Shown here piece by piece: positions 5,791 to 13,077 of a DNA stretch of 13,077 nucleotides. The stretch is from NCBI GenBank assembly GCA_964436635.1, contig CAYTDM010000036.1, positions 1 to 13,077 of the forward strand, in the 5' to 3' direction. The notes below the pieces were generated by a model. That model was not told where the DNA came from. It was given only the letters and a program-made list of their open reading frames with translations, and did not search any database. Positions within the stretch are counted from its first letter, which is position 1, and every line of letters begins with the position of its first letter. A program made the translations under genes and the position numbers. Origin of the DNA: DASRQK01 sp964436635 (GTDB lineage Bacteria; Bacteroidota; Bacteroidia; Sphingobacteriales; Sphingobacteriaceae).

Positions 5791-8682
5791 ATGCACAAGC
5801 GTCGGAGAACACAAGATTTTAGGCTCGTTTATTCAATAGGTGAACACCCTTATTTAGGGTACTTAATCGAACCGCATGTGGTGATGTTAAATGCGAATGG
5901 ATCCTTGTCTTTTACGCATAAACGCTTATTTACCCATACTTCAGAAGAATTCGAAGACATCCTGGATGAGGATGACAAGACCTTAATCGCATTATTAGAA
6001 GAAATAGAACAGTCGCATTTAATTAAGCGGCATCACAAGCAGAGCATCCGACCGGCAGATTATTTTAGCAAGGTGTTTAATAAGGAGGTGTATGAGTTTT
6101 TGAGGCCAAAAATCGAAGCTCGTCTCCTTAAAGCGCTCGCATTGTTAAAGTATAAGCCTTTGTTCCTCATGGGTAAAGAGGGGTATCCGGCGGACCAACG
6201 CGTTCATATAGCGACCGAACCAGCATCTGTTTTGTTCCACTTTCGCCGGAATGAAGTAGAAACTCGATATTTTCCCACCATTAAATACCAGGGGAAGCGC
6301 ATTGAATTTATGTTCAGAGACGCGCAGATTATTGTCAACGAACAAGCTTGGCTGTTGCTGGATCATGTGCTTTACCATTTTGATCAACCATTAGAAGGTA
6401 AGAAGCTTAGCCCATTTCTGAATAAACGGTATATTTCCGTCTCGCGCGCTACAGAAAAGAAATATTTTGAATTGTTTGTCAGTGGATTGATTGAGAAACA
6501 CCATGTCTATGCGGAAGGTTTTGAGATTAAGACCATCACCCATGAAGCCACTCCGGTGCTTAAAAATGTTTCTTCAGACCCTTCTAATCAGCGCTTTGAG
6601 TTGATGTTCCAATATGGGCCTTATTTGTTCTCTGCAGTGCGGGACTCTCGTGTCACTGTGCGCATGGATTTTGATGAAGCTACGGATCAATACACTTTTT
6701 ATAGAATTCGCCGTTCGAAGGAATGGGAACATCATAAACTTGAGTACCTGTTGAATACGGGCCTACGTCCTCAAGATGGCATGTTTGATTATTTATTAGC
6801 CGAGGAAAGCGCCTTGGATTGGTTGGTGAAACACCATGAATCTTTGGTGAAGGAAGGTTTTAAAATTATACAAGAAGATTTAAAGACTACCTACTATTTG
6901 GGCGAAAGTTCTTTGTCTTTTGACGTGTCGGAGGAGGGCAATGATTGGTTTGACCTAAACGCCGTGGTGCGTTTTGGCGCTTATGAAATTCCCTTTTTGG
7001 CTTTGCGCGAGCATTTATTATCCGGGCAAAGAACGTTTATGTTGCCAAATAATGAAATCGCGATCATTCCGGAAGAATGGTTTGGACGTTATGGCCAACT
7101 TTTTAAACTCTCTCAAAGTAAACAAGGGATTCGTTTAAAAAGCCATCACTTAGGCTTATTGGATGAGTTAGCCAGTTTCCATGAGGTCACTATGGAGCGA
7201 AAGCTTAAAAAACTGGAGGCCTATGACGGCATGGAGGATGTGCCTTTGCCTGCAGGTTTTAAGGGGTCTTTGCGAAGCTACCAACAAGCAGGATTGAACT
7301 GGTTTTATTTTTTAAAAAAATACCGATTCGGGGGCTGCTTAGCCGATGACATGGGGTTAGGGAAAACGATTCAGGCCTTGGCTTTATTGTTGAAAGAAAA
7401 GGAACTGGCAGAAGCGGCGGGCCAAGCTCAACCTACTTCCTTAATTATCATGCCGACCTCACTGATCTATAATTGGTTACAAGAGGCTGCGAAATTCACG
7501 CCCGATTTGAAGATTTATGTGCATACTGGATCGGGTAGAGAAAAGGATGCGGCTGTGTTTCAGGCGTATGATGTGGTGATTACGACCTATGGCATCGCAC
7601 GCATGGATGAATCCATCTTTTATGACTTTTATTTTCACTATATTTTATTAGACGAAAGCCAACAGATTAAAAATCCGTCGTCTAAATCTTTTAAAATGGT
7701 AAAGGGGTTAAAGGCTGCCTATAAACTTGTGCTGACAGGAACCCCGGTGGAAAATTCAGTCGCAGATTTGTGGTCTCAAATGACGTTTGTCAACCCTGGT
7801 TTGTTAGGGACATTCCACGCTTTTCAAGAAGAATATGTGTCGCCCATAGAGAAAAAGCGAGACGAGGAGAAGGTAGCAAGATTGCTCGCCATGATTAAAC
7901 CGTTTATCTTAAGGCGAACCAAGGAGCAGGTGGCCACGGAATTACCTCCAAAGTCGGAGCAAATTATATATTGCGAGTTGGAGGAGGAACAAGGCCAGTA
8001 TTATGAGCGAATAAAATCTGAATACAGAAATAATTTATTGGAGTTATTGGACCAAGCAGACGAGCGCTCAGGTGGCCTTAAGGGGGCGATGCAGATGACG
8101 CTTTTGCAAGGCTTAACGAAGTTGCGTCAAATCGCGAATCATCCCTTGTTAGTCGATGAGGATTATACAGGATCTTCAGGGAAATTCGAACAAGTGTTAG
8201 AGCATCTTGAATCCGTTTTACAAATAGGGAATAAGGTGTTAATTTTCTCCCAGTTCGTGAAGCAGTTAACGCTTTTCCGAAACCACTTTGATAGTGAAGG
8301 CATTTCCTATGCCTATTTGGATGGAGCTACGGTGGATCGAGGCGCGGTCGTGGATCATTTCCGTAAGAATGAGGAGGTACGGGTGTTTTTGATTTCCTTA
8401 AAAGCGGGCGGCGTCGGGCTCAATTTAACGGAGGCAGATTATGTGTTTGTCTTGGATCCTTGGTGGAATCCGGCCGTCGAACAACAAGCCATCGATCGGG
8501 CGCATCGCATTGGTCAGCGGCGCAATGTCTTTATTTATAAATTTATCAGCAGAGGTACGGTGGAAGAAAAGATTGTAGCCCTTCAAGAACGAAAAACTAA
8601 TCTTGCAGAGCAATTAATCGTGACCGAAGAAAGCTTTTTCAAATCCTTAAAGCCGGATGATATCCGTTCGATCTTAGAGTAA
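5791..8682 (+). CDS. SNF2-family DNA-dependent ATPase/helicase
   Basis: This 963-aa superfamily 2 protein has a SWI2/SNF2 motor in its C-terminal half. Motif I is DDMGLGKT (519-526), followed by IIMPTSLIYNW (Ia), DESQQIKNPSS (motif II, 621-624 being DESQ, a variant of the Walker B box), LTGTPVENS (III), KVLIFSQF (IV), SLKAGGVGLNLTEADYVF and RAHRIGQ (VI, 903-909). Such proteins translocate on double-stranded DNA and displace bound proteins such as RNA polymerase. The first 480 residues or so lack any motif I recognise, in particular no cysteine-rich SWIM zinc finger. The gene stands alone and converges with the cupin gene across a 40-bp gap. Its cellular role cannot be read from the sequence. 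Confidence 0.93.
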   Translation: MHKRRRTQDFRLVYSIGEHPYLGYLIEPHVVMLNANGSLSFTHKRLFTHTSEEFEDILDEDDKTLIALLEEIEQSHLIKRHHKQSIRPADYFSKVFNKEVYEFLRPKIEARLLKALALLKYKPLFLMGKEGYPADQRVHIATEPASVLFHFRRNEVETRYFPTIKYQGKRIEFMFRDAQIIVNEQAWLLLDHVLYHFDQPLEGKKLSPFLNKRYISVSRATEKKYFELFVSGLIEKHHVYAEGFEIKTITHEATPVLKNVSSDPSNQRFELMFQYGPYLFSAVRDSRVTVRMDFDEATDQYTFYRIRRSKEWEHHKLEYLLNTGLRPQDGMFDYLLAEESALDWLVKHHESLVKEGFKIIQEDLKTTYYLGESSLSFDVSEEGNDWFDLNAVVRFGAYEIPFLALREHLLSGQRTFMLPNNEIAIIPEEWFGRYGQLFKLSQSKQGIRLKSHHLGLLDELASFHEVTMERKLKKLEAYDGMEDVPLPAGFKGSLRSYQQAGLNWFYFLKKYRFGGCLADDMGLGKTIQALALLLKEKELAEAAGQAQPTSLIIMPTSLIYNWLQEAAKFTPDLKIYVHTGSGREKDAAVFQAYDVVITTYGIARMDESIFYDFYFHYILLDESQQIKNPSSKSFKMVKGLKAAYKLVLTGTPVENSVADLWSQMTFVNPGLLGTFHAFQEEYVSPIEKKRDEEKVARLLAMIKPFILRRTKEQVATELPPKSEQIIYCELEEEQGQYYERIKSEYRNNLLELLDQADERSGGLKGAMQMTLLQGLTKLRQIANHPLLVDEDYTGSSGKFEQVLEHLESVLQIGNKVLIFSQFVKQLTLFRNHFDSEGISYAYLDGATVDRGAVVDHFRKNEEVRVFLISLKAGGVGLNLTEADYVFVLDPWWNPAVEQQAIDRAHRIGQRRNVFIYKFISRGTVEEKIVALQERKTNLAEQLIVTEESFFKSLKPDDIRSILE

Positions 8683-8722
8683 GGCCCCGTCTTGGAATAA
8701 AATACAACTGAAAATTAGGGCG

Positions 8723-9250
8723 TTAGTGCTTGGATTCGAATTGAGGCTTTGCATCGCGTCCAAAATCATCTTGGATGCGAACGATGTCTTCTTCGTTCGA
8801 TGGGTGATGCGGGTCATTGTGTTGCCAAACTTCAGCTACGACTCCCCAAGTATCTAAACCGACCAAGCGGTGTCTGGTGCCGGATGGGATCGTAATTTGA
8901 TCACCCGGAGTTAAGAGTTTTAATTCGTCCTCTACATCATCTTCTGAAATGACGACGCCAACGGTCCCTTCTAAAACCTGCCAAATTTCAGTGCGTCTAT
9001 GATGGTATTGCCAGGATAAACGTTTATTTGGTGCGACAAAAAGGATTTTACCATTGATCTGTAATTCGGATTCTTCCCAAAAATTAACAGGTAGGTCGAT
9101 GTACATGGACGCAAAGGATTTGCCCTGCGATTCATCGATCACTAAAAAACCACCCCAAGGACGACTTAAGTCTTCTTGTTGAATTTGGAAGCCCTTCCCC
9201 GCGAGCCTTCCTTTGATGTCGTTTACGATTTGCAGCCTTTCCGTTTCCAT
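8723..9250 (-). CDS. Cupin-domain protein, mannose-6-phosphate isomerase type II-like
   Basis: This 175-aa single-cupin protein resembles the isomerase domain found at the C-terminus of ManC-type enzymes. The family signature RPWGGFLVID (30-39) is present. The probable metal site lies in SWQYHHRRTEIWQVLEG (His83, His84, Glu88) plus IPSGTRHRL (His127), and the end IVRIQDDFGR is typical. The likely reaction is fructose-6-phosphate/mannose-6-phosphate interconversion feeding GDP-mannose or glycan synthesis, although substrate specificity in stand-alone members is uncertain. It starts 12 bp after the stop of the CCA-adding enzyme gene with no promoter visible between them, so the two are probably co-transcribed. 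Confidence 0.85.
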   Translation of the reverse strand: METERLQIVNDIKGRLAGKGFQIQQEDLSRPWGGFLVIDESQGKSFASMYIDLPVNFWEESELQINGKILFVAPNKRLSWQYHHRRTEIWQVLEGTVGVVISEDDVEDELKLLTPGDQITIPSGTRHRLVGLDTWGVVAEVWQHNDPHHPSNEEDIVRIQDDFGRDAKPQFESKH

Positions 9251-9262
9251 TATTTCTCAAAT

Positions 9263-10681
9263 CTAATGATTTTGTTGATTATTCAAAATCAAACCCATAG
9301 ATTTTCCTTTTTCTATCATAAATTGGTAGGCGGCAGCATGTTCGTTTGCGATGTCGCCCTCTAAAATCGCTTCACGAATCGCATTTTTGATGATTCCAAT
9401 CTCGCGTCCCGGGCGAAGGCCAAAAGTTTCCATGATGTCCTCTCCGGAGATAGGAGGTTGCCAATTTCGAATTTGATCGCGTTCTTCCACATCTTTCAGC
9501 TTCTGTTTCACGAGTTCGAAATTTTGGCGGTATTTTTTACGTTTATATTCGTTTTTAGTCGTTACGTCTGCATGGCAAAGTTGCATCAAACTGTCGATGT
9601 CATCGCCCGCTTCAAATAATAATCTGCGTACAGCGGAATCCGTGACCATTTCTTGCGCGAGCACAATAGGCCTTAAATGTAATTGCACTAACTTTTGCAC
9701 GAATTTCATCTTCTCATTTAGAGGCAGCTTTAAATTTGTGAAAAGTTTTGGAACCATTCTGGCGCCCTTATCTTCATGTCCGTGAAAGGTCCATCCGTGC
9801 CCAGGTTCGAAGCGTTTCGTAGCCGGCTTCGCGATGTCGTGTAGAATAGCTGCCCACCTTAACCACAAATCATCCGACACTTCAGCTACATTATCCAACA
9901 CTTCTAAAGTATGATAAAAATTATCTTTATGTCCTTTTCCATCAACAATGTCGACCCCATGTAATTCGGCCATTTCTGGGAAGATGATCGCTAATAGTCC
10001 GGTGTCAAATAAGAGTTTAAACCCAGTAGAAGGTTTCGGTGCGGCAATGATTTTATTTAATTCTTCCGTAATCCGCTCTTTTGAGATGATGAGGATCCGC
10101 TCTTTATTTTTATAAATGGCATCTAAAGCGATGGGGTCTATGCGGAAATTTAATTGCGTAGCAAAACGAATCGCCCGCATCATCCGCAAAGGGTCGTCTG
10201 AAAACGTGATCGCAGGGTCCATTGGAGTACGGATAAGGCGGTGTTCGATATCTGCCAATCCATTAAAAGGATCGAGCAGTTCGCCATATCGAGCCTCATT
10301 CAGACAGATCGCTAATGCATTGATGGTAAAGTCTCGGCGGTTTTGGTCATCTGACAAGCTACCATTTTCTACAATGGGCTTTCTGGAGTCGGCTCTATAA
10401 GATTCTTTGCGCGCCCCCACAAATTCGATTTGCAGGTGATCGTGCATAAGCATAGCCGTGCCAAAATTTTTGAAAATGGAAACTTTTACGTCTAAGGTTT
10501 CAGCAACTTTGGTGGCAAATTCTATCCCACTGCCGATTACGACCACGTCCACATCATTTTTGAACGATCTATTCATGATGCGATCGCGCACATAGCCCCC
10601 GATCACATAACATTGAACGCCTAATTGATCGGCCAAGCGACCCATTAAGGGAAAAATAGGATGTTCCAAAAATTGCTTCAT
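9263..10681 (-). CDS. cca: CCA tRNA nucleotidyltransferase with HD domain
   Basis: This class II nucleotidyltransferase adds or repairs the 3' CCA end of tRNAs; some relatives are poly(A) polymerases. The chosen protein is 472 aa. It has GGYVRD (28-33) and the metal-binding DVD (Asp43, Asp45). These are followed by RRDFTINALAI, LLDPFNGLADI, the nucleotide-selecting DDPLRMMRAIRFA, and an HD phosphohydrolase-like domain (LHDIAKP, His281-Asp282, then HGHEDKGARM). The ATG at 10681 is preferred over an in-frame TTG at 10699. The TTG lies inside a TATTTTTG promoter-like box, and the family usually begins just before the PIF...LADQLG helix. The cupin gene follows 12 bp downstream. Confidence 0.93.
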   Translation of the reverse strand: MKQFLEHPIFPLMGRLADQLGVQCYVIGGYVRDRIMNRSFKNDVDVVVIGSGIEFATKVAETLDVKVSIFKNFGTAMLMHDHLQIEFVGARKESYRADSRKPIVENGSLSDDQNRRDFTINALAICLNEARYGELLDPFNGLADIEHRLIRTPMDPAITFSDDPLRMMRAIRFATQLNFRIDPIALDAIYKNKERILIISKERITEELNKIIAAPKPSTGFKLLFDTGLLAIIFPEMAELHGVDIVDGKGHKDNFYHTLEVLDNVAEVSDDLWLRWAAILHDIAKPATKRFEPGHGWTFHGHEDKGARMVPKLFTNLKLPLNEKMKFVQKLVQLHLRPIVLAQEMVTDSAVRRLLFEAGDDIDSLMQLCHADVTTKNEYKRKKYRQNFELVKQKLKDVEERDQIRNWQPPISGEDIMETFGLRPGREIGIIKNAIREAILEGDIANEHAAAYQFMIEKGKSMGLILNNQQNH

Positions 10682-10696
10682 TGTCCTCTTATGATG

Positions 10697-10704
10697 CAAA
10701 AATA
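10697..10704 (-). promoter_or_regulatory. Possible -7 box upstream of the CCA nucleotidyltransferase gene
   Basis: TATTTTTG on the minus strand fits TAnnTTTG and ends 15 bp before the ATG at 10681. No clear -33 element was found upstream. It lies in the 51-bp gap after pdxA, so this gene and the cupin gene may have their own promoter as well as read-through from pdxA. Confidence 0.4.
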
Positions 10705-10732
10705 GGATTTATTCTGGATTTGGTGCAGAAAA

Positions 10733-11788
10733 TTAATCCCGATCTCTGGACAACTTGCGTATCACTAATGGATTTTCACTTAATTGCTCGTTCTCTCGGC
10801 GATTCATAACCAGTTGCTTCGCAGCAAATAAAGCTTCCAGGAAAGAAGCTTCGCTGGCTAAATTTTTACCAGCGATATCGTACCCTGTTCCGTGGTCTGG
10901 AGACGTGCGAACAAAAGGCAATCCGGCGGTGTAATTTACACCTTGTCTTCTTGCTAAATGTTTAAATGGTATTAAGCCTTGATCGTGGTACATGGCTAAA
11001 ACGGCATCAAACTTCGTGTAGGCGTCGCCTGCGAAAAATCCGTCTGCCGCATAGGGCCCAAAGCAAAATACTCCCATTTCGTTTGCTTTTTGAATCGCAG
11101 GAACGATGATCTGATCGTCTTCGTCTCCGATTAATCCTTGGTCACCTGCATGTGGATTTAGTCCCAGCACTGCTATTTTCGGTTTTTGAACCCAAAAATC
11201 CTTTTTTAAACTATTGTTCATTAGGATTAATTTTTCCAGGATTTTCTCTTCTGTGATTTGCTCCGCAATGGATTTTACTGGAATGTGCCCCGTTACGATT
11301 CCCACGCGTACATCTTCGCATAGCATAAACATGAGCGACCGATCTGAACCTGCCTTCGCTTGCAAATATTCAGTATGCCCCGAGAACTCAAAGCCTTCTT
11401 GTTGGATGTTTGATTTGTTAATCGGCGCCGTGACGAGCGCATCAATTTTTCCACTTATTAGGTCTTCTGTCGCTCTTTCTAAGGATAAAAAGGCATACTT
11501 TCCACCTATTTCGTTCTGTTCACCTAAGGTGATTTTCACATCTTCGTCCCAACAATTAATCAAATTCGCGCGTTTTGGGTTCGCTTGATCTGGATGCTGT
11601 ATGATGTTAAAACTAAAATCGCCAATTCCGGCAGCTTTTCTATGAAAAGACGCGACTTTTGCATGGCCGTATACGATCGGCGTAAAGTATTCCAAGATTC
11701 TATTTTCATAGAGCGCTTTGATGATTACTTCCATTCCTATGCCGTTTACGTCGCCAATAGAAATCCCAATTTTTAGTTTTTCGCTCAT
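10733..11788 (-). CDS. pdxA: 4-hydroxythreonine-4-phosphate dehydrogenase PdxA
   Basis: PdxA oxidises 4-phosphohydroxy-L-threonine with NAD in the DXP-dependent pathway to pyridoxal phosphate (vitamin B6). At 351 aa it has normal length. Motifs are GDVNGIGMEV near the N-terminus and APINKSN and SGHTEYL in the substrate region. The three metal-binding histidines sit in TGHIP (His168), NPHAG (His213) and MYHDQGL (His268). LPFVRTSPDHGTGYDIAGK follows. It is in the same direction as the CCA nucleotidyltransferase gene, 51 bp upstream of it. A probable promoter is at 11839-11871. The paralogue PdxA2, which acts on other phosphorylated substrates, cannot be fully excluded, but nothing in the context suggests it. 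Confidence 0.95.
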   Translation of the reverse strand: MSEKLKIGISIGDVNGIGMEVIIKALYENRILEYFTPIVYGHAKVASFHRKAAGIGDFSFNIIQHPDQANPKRANLINCWDEDVKITLGEQNEIGGKYAFLSLERATEDLISGKIDALVTAPINKSNIQQEGFEFSGHTEYLQAKAGSDRSLMFMLCEDVRVGIVTGHIPVKSIAEQITEEKILEKLILMNNSLKKDFWVQKPKIAVLGLNPHAGDQGLIGDEDDQIIVPAIQKANEMGVFCFGPYAADGFFAGDAYTKFDAVLAMYHDQGLIPFKHLARRQGVNYTAGLPFVRTSPDHGTGYDIAGKNLASEASFLEALFAAKQLVMNRRENEQLSENPLVIRKLSRDRD

Positions 11789-11838
11789 TTTATCGCTATT
11801 GAAGAAATCGATTTAAACCAGAAAGACGATTCAGCACC

Positions 11839-11871
11839 AAATTTAGAAAAATTTCCTGTTATTAACACAAC
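11839..11871 (-). promoter_or_regulatory. Probable pdxA promoter
   Basis: The minus strand has TTG (11871-11869), a 22-bp spacer and TAAATTTG (11846-11839), matching the -33 and -7 elements of Bacteroidota promoters. It would give an untranslated leader of roughly 45 nt before the pdxA ATG. It lies just downstream of the terminator-like hairpin at 11885-11927. Confidence 0.5.
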
Positions 11872-11884
11872 CCTTATTAAAACA

Positions 11885-11927
11885 AGAAAACCGGATGCTG
11901 TCTGAGCGTGGGCTCGTTCAGTCATCC
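11885..11927 (-). terminator. Terminator-like hairpin after the outer-membrane protein remnant
   Basis: GGATG (11893-11897) pairs with CATCC (11923-11927), CTG (11898-11900) with CAG (11919-11921), and TGAGC (11903-11907) with GCTCG (11912-11916). The stem is interrupted by a small internal loop and a bulged base. On the minus strand it is followed by a T-rich tract (GGTTTTCTTGTTTT). It sits 29 bp past the stop codon of the remnant at 11956-12087, as expected for that gene's original terminator. Confidence 0.6.
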
Positions 11928-11955
11928 AGTTCCCAGATATATATAGATGATGTAA

Positions 11956-12087
11956 TTAAGGCATTGAAATGCGGCTTTTTTCCTCACTCGATGATTCTCG
12001 CGCTTGCACACGATTTTTCATGTTGCCAAAGCTATAGGTGAAGGATAATCGAAACACACGATTTTCATGTTTTTGATCGATTAACAT
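11956..12087 (-). pseudogene. 3' remnant of an outer-membrane beta-barrel (TonB-receptor-like) protein gene
   Basis: This 43-codon frame encodes HENRVFRLSFTYSFGNMKNR followed by a charged Ser/Glu-rich tail ending SEEKSRISMP. The final strand pattern (R-V-F-x-L-S-F-T-Y-x-F-G-N) followed by a basic and then acidic tail is typical of the extreme C-terminus of Bacteroidota outer-membrane beta-barrel proteins of the TonB-receptor-like group. The frame is closed upstream by TAG at 12100-12102, and no coding sequence for the other several hundred residues exists before the PspC gene's terminator. I read it as the tail of a deleted or decayed gene. The alternative, a short real ORF starting at ATG 12087, is less likely because the tail alone cannot form a barrel. 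Confidence 0.65.
12007..12071. repeat. Short imperfect direct repeat inside the remnant
   Basis: CACACGATTTTTCATGTT (12007-12024) recurs as CACACGATTTTCATGTT (12055-12071), differing by one T. The copies start 48 bp apart. On the minus strand both yield an Asn-Arg-Val triplet in the remnant's frame. It may be a local duplication or chance. Confidence 0.5.
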
Positions 12088-12190
12088 CTTCTTTTGCTTC
12101 TAATTATAAGACGTTCGAAACTCAAAAAAGTTGCATGAATAGTGGAAAATTTTCAATTATTTTTTTGGATCTGTTTATGCTAAATCTATA

Positions 12191-12221
12191 AAAAGAAAAA
12201 AGCGATTGATTTCAATCGCTT
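12191..12221 (-). terminator. Intrinsic terminator of the PspC-domain gene
   Basis: AAGCGATTG (12200-12208) and CAATCGCTT (12213-12221) form a perfect 9-bp stem with a 4-nt loop. On the minus strand a T-rich tract (TTTTTCTTTT) follows. It lies 45 bp after the stop codon of the PspC-type gene. The plus strand has no comparable T run, so it acts leftward. Confidence 0.88.
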
Positions 12222-12266
12222 CCTTCTAAATTTATATTATTTACCTATGAAATTATCCTGTTTTGC

Positions 12267-13076
12267 TTAGGTTCCCATTGCATCTTCCACATTTTCTGGG
12301 ATCTCTTCAACCAGGCACTTTAAACCGTTATAAGTCATGATAAAGGATATGGAACTTGGCTCGTAACCAATTTCTGCTTTATAATTTTTACTGCATTGAT
12401 TCAATGGAATATTAGACAAATATCTGTGTGCGTCTGGATGGATGGTTAACTGTGTGCCTACCGGCAATAAAATCCGTACGTCCACATCTTGTTCACGCAT
12501 TAACTCATCATTTTGTAGGAAAAAATGGCTGTCAAAAACCAATTCATTTTCCTTTTGTACCATATGATACGATAATCGAGCAGCACGTTCCGATGCCAAA
12601 TCATACGTTTTGCCATGCGCTTGAAATTCATAGATGACCATGGGTTGCTGCAGGGAGTCCACGCGGTCTACCCGAATCGATACTCTTCTGAATTTCTCGA
12701 TCAAAGAAGAATTTCTATTAATTGCAGTTTTTTTAACTGTACCCAAACGATCGTCTATATAGGTACTGTCTGAAAGTTTAATGATGCTTAGATCGTTCAT
12801 ACGCAGCGTGTATGCTGGATATGCTTCCAATGGTTTTTCTTCTACAATGGTACTTTCCTCTCTAAAATCAGCTCCTATGTTAATGCCATAGTGAATACAA
12901 ACCCCGATGGCGAATAGCCAAATGGTTAATAAGGTGAAGCCAGTATATCGACCAATAAACACACGATTAAATAAGATGCGAATAATTAATCCGATGAATG
13001 CAAATAATGGAATGGCCACTACTCCCAATGCCGCGATTAATAAAGTAGTTCTTGTTTCAGGGTCAACAATATTCAT
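12267..13076 (-). CDS. PspC-domain envelope protein, C-terminal part (probable)
   Basis: About 269 C-terminal residues are visible. The Met encoded at the window edge (13076-13074) is probably internal, so the gene is treated as 5'-incomplete. Two hydrophobic segments (roughly residues 10-34 and 43-66) are joined by a short basic loop. After them comes a region of about 200 residues that looks rich in beta strands and contains VDVRILLPVGTQLTIHPDAHRYL and, near the end, FIMTYNGLKCL. This architecture matches the C-terminal half of Bacteroidota proteins whose N-terminus is a PspC (phage-shock-protein C-like) domain. The PspC domain itself would lie outside, so the name is an inference. The protein is expected in the inner membrane with the beta-rich part outside the cytoplasm. 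A strong terminator follows at 12191-12221. Confidence 0.65.
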   Translation of the reverse strand: MNIVDPETRTTLLIAALGVVAIPLFAFIGLIIRILFNRVFIGRYTGFTLLTIWLFAIGVCIHYGINIGADFREESTIVEEKPLEAYPAYTLRMNDLSIIKLSDSTYIDDRLGTVKKTAINRNSSLIEKFRRVSIRVDRVDSLQQPMVIYEFQAHGKTYDLASERAARLSYHMVQKENELVFDSHFFLQNDELMREQDVDVRILLPVGTQLTIHPDAHRYLSNIPLNQCSKNYKAEIGYEPSSISFIMTYNGLKCLVEEIPENVEDAMGT

Positions 13077-13077
13077 A

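Noticed and set aside
5791..8682. SNF2 helicase as part of an anti-phage defence system such as DISARM.
   Set aside because: No methyltransferase, phospholipase D-like, nuclease or other defence partner lies nearby. The neighbours are trmD and a cupin gene, and solitary SNF2 proteins are common in Bacteroidota.
8683..8722. Possible bidirectional terminator between the SNF2 and cupin genes.
   Set aside because: Only weak GGCCCC and AGGGC complementarity is seen, with no T run on either strand.
12103..12190. Further decayed coding sequence of the barrel gene upstream of the TAG.
   Set aside because: All three minus-strand frames are short and interrupted, and no convincing barrel-like residues could be followed. 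The stretch is AT-rich intergenic DNA as far as I can see.
13074..13076. True start codon of the PspC-type gene at the window edge.
   Set aside because: The protein would lack the PspC domain normally preceding the two membrane segments, and the frame reaches the window edge, so the Met is more likely internal.

Overview
The window looks like a chromosomal segment of a Bacteroidota bacterium. The protein families point there: a PspC-type envelope protein with two membrane segments, a stand-alone SNF2 helicase with a long N-terminal region, and the C-terminal tail of an outer-membrane beta-barrel protein. Several gene starts are preceded by TAnnTTTG boxes, the -7 element of Bacteroidota promoters. 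A genus or order cannot be assigned from sequence alone. Most genes are housekeeping or biosynthetic. No tRNA, rRNA, CRISPR array, insertion sequence or phage gene was seen.

Left part (1-4843): the 3' end of an M19 membrane dipeptidase gene and radA run rightward. radA converges tail-to-tail, with a 20-bp overlap, on a leftward trpE-trpG-trpC operon. The operon contains anthranilate synthase and indole-glycerol-phosphate synthase but no trpD, trpF, trpB or trpA.

Region 4844-5066, between trmD and trpE, is the most informative stretch. It holds a Bacteroidota-type promoter, a 22-codon leader peptide with three consecutive Trp codons, a possible antiterminator and an intrinsic terminator. Together these form a complete ribosome-mediated transcription attenuator for trpEGC.

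Middle (5067-8682): trmD (leftward) and a SNF2-family ATPase (rightward) diverge from a 43-bp gap with a -7 box on each strand and an 8-bp-arm palindrome.

Right part (8723-13077): leftward genes for a sugar-isomerase-type cupin, a CCA-adding enzyme/HD nucleotidyltransferase, PdxA and the C-terminal part of a PspC-domain protein. The 478-bp gap between pdxA and the PspC gene is not empty. It holds a decayed 3' remnant of an outer-membrane beta-barrel gene with its own terminator-like hairpin, a probable pdxA promoter and the PspC gene's terminator.
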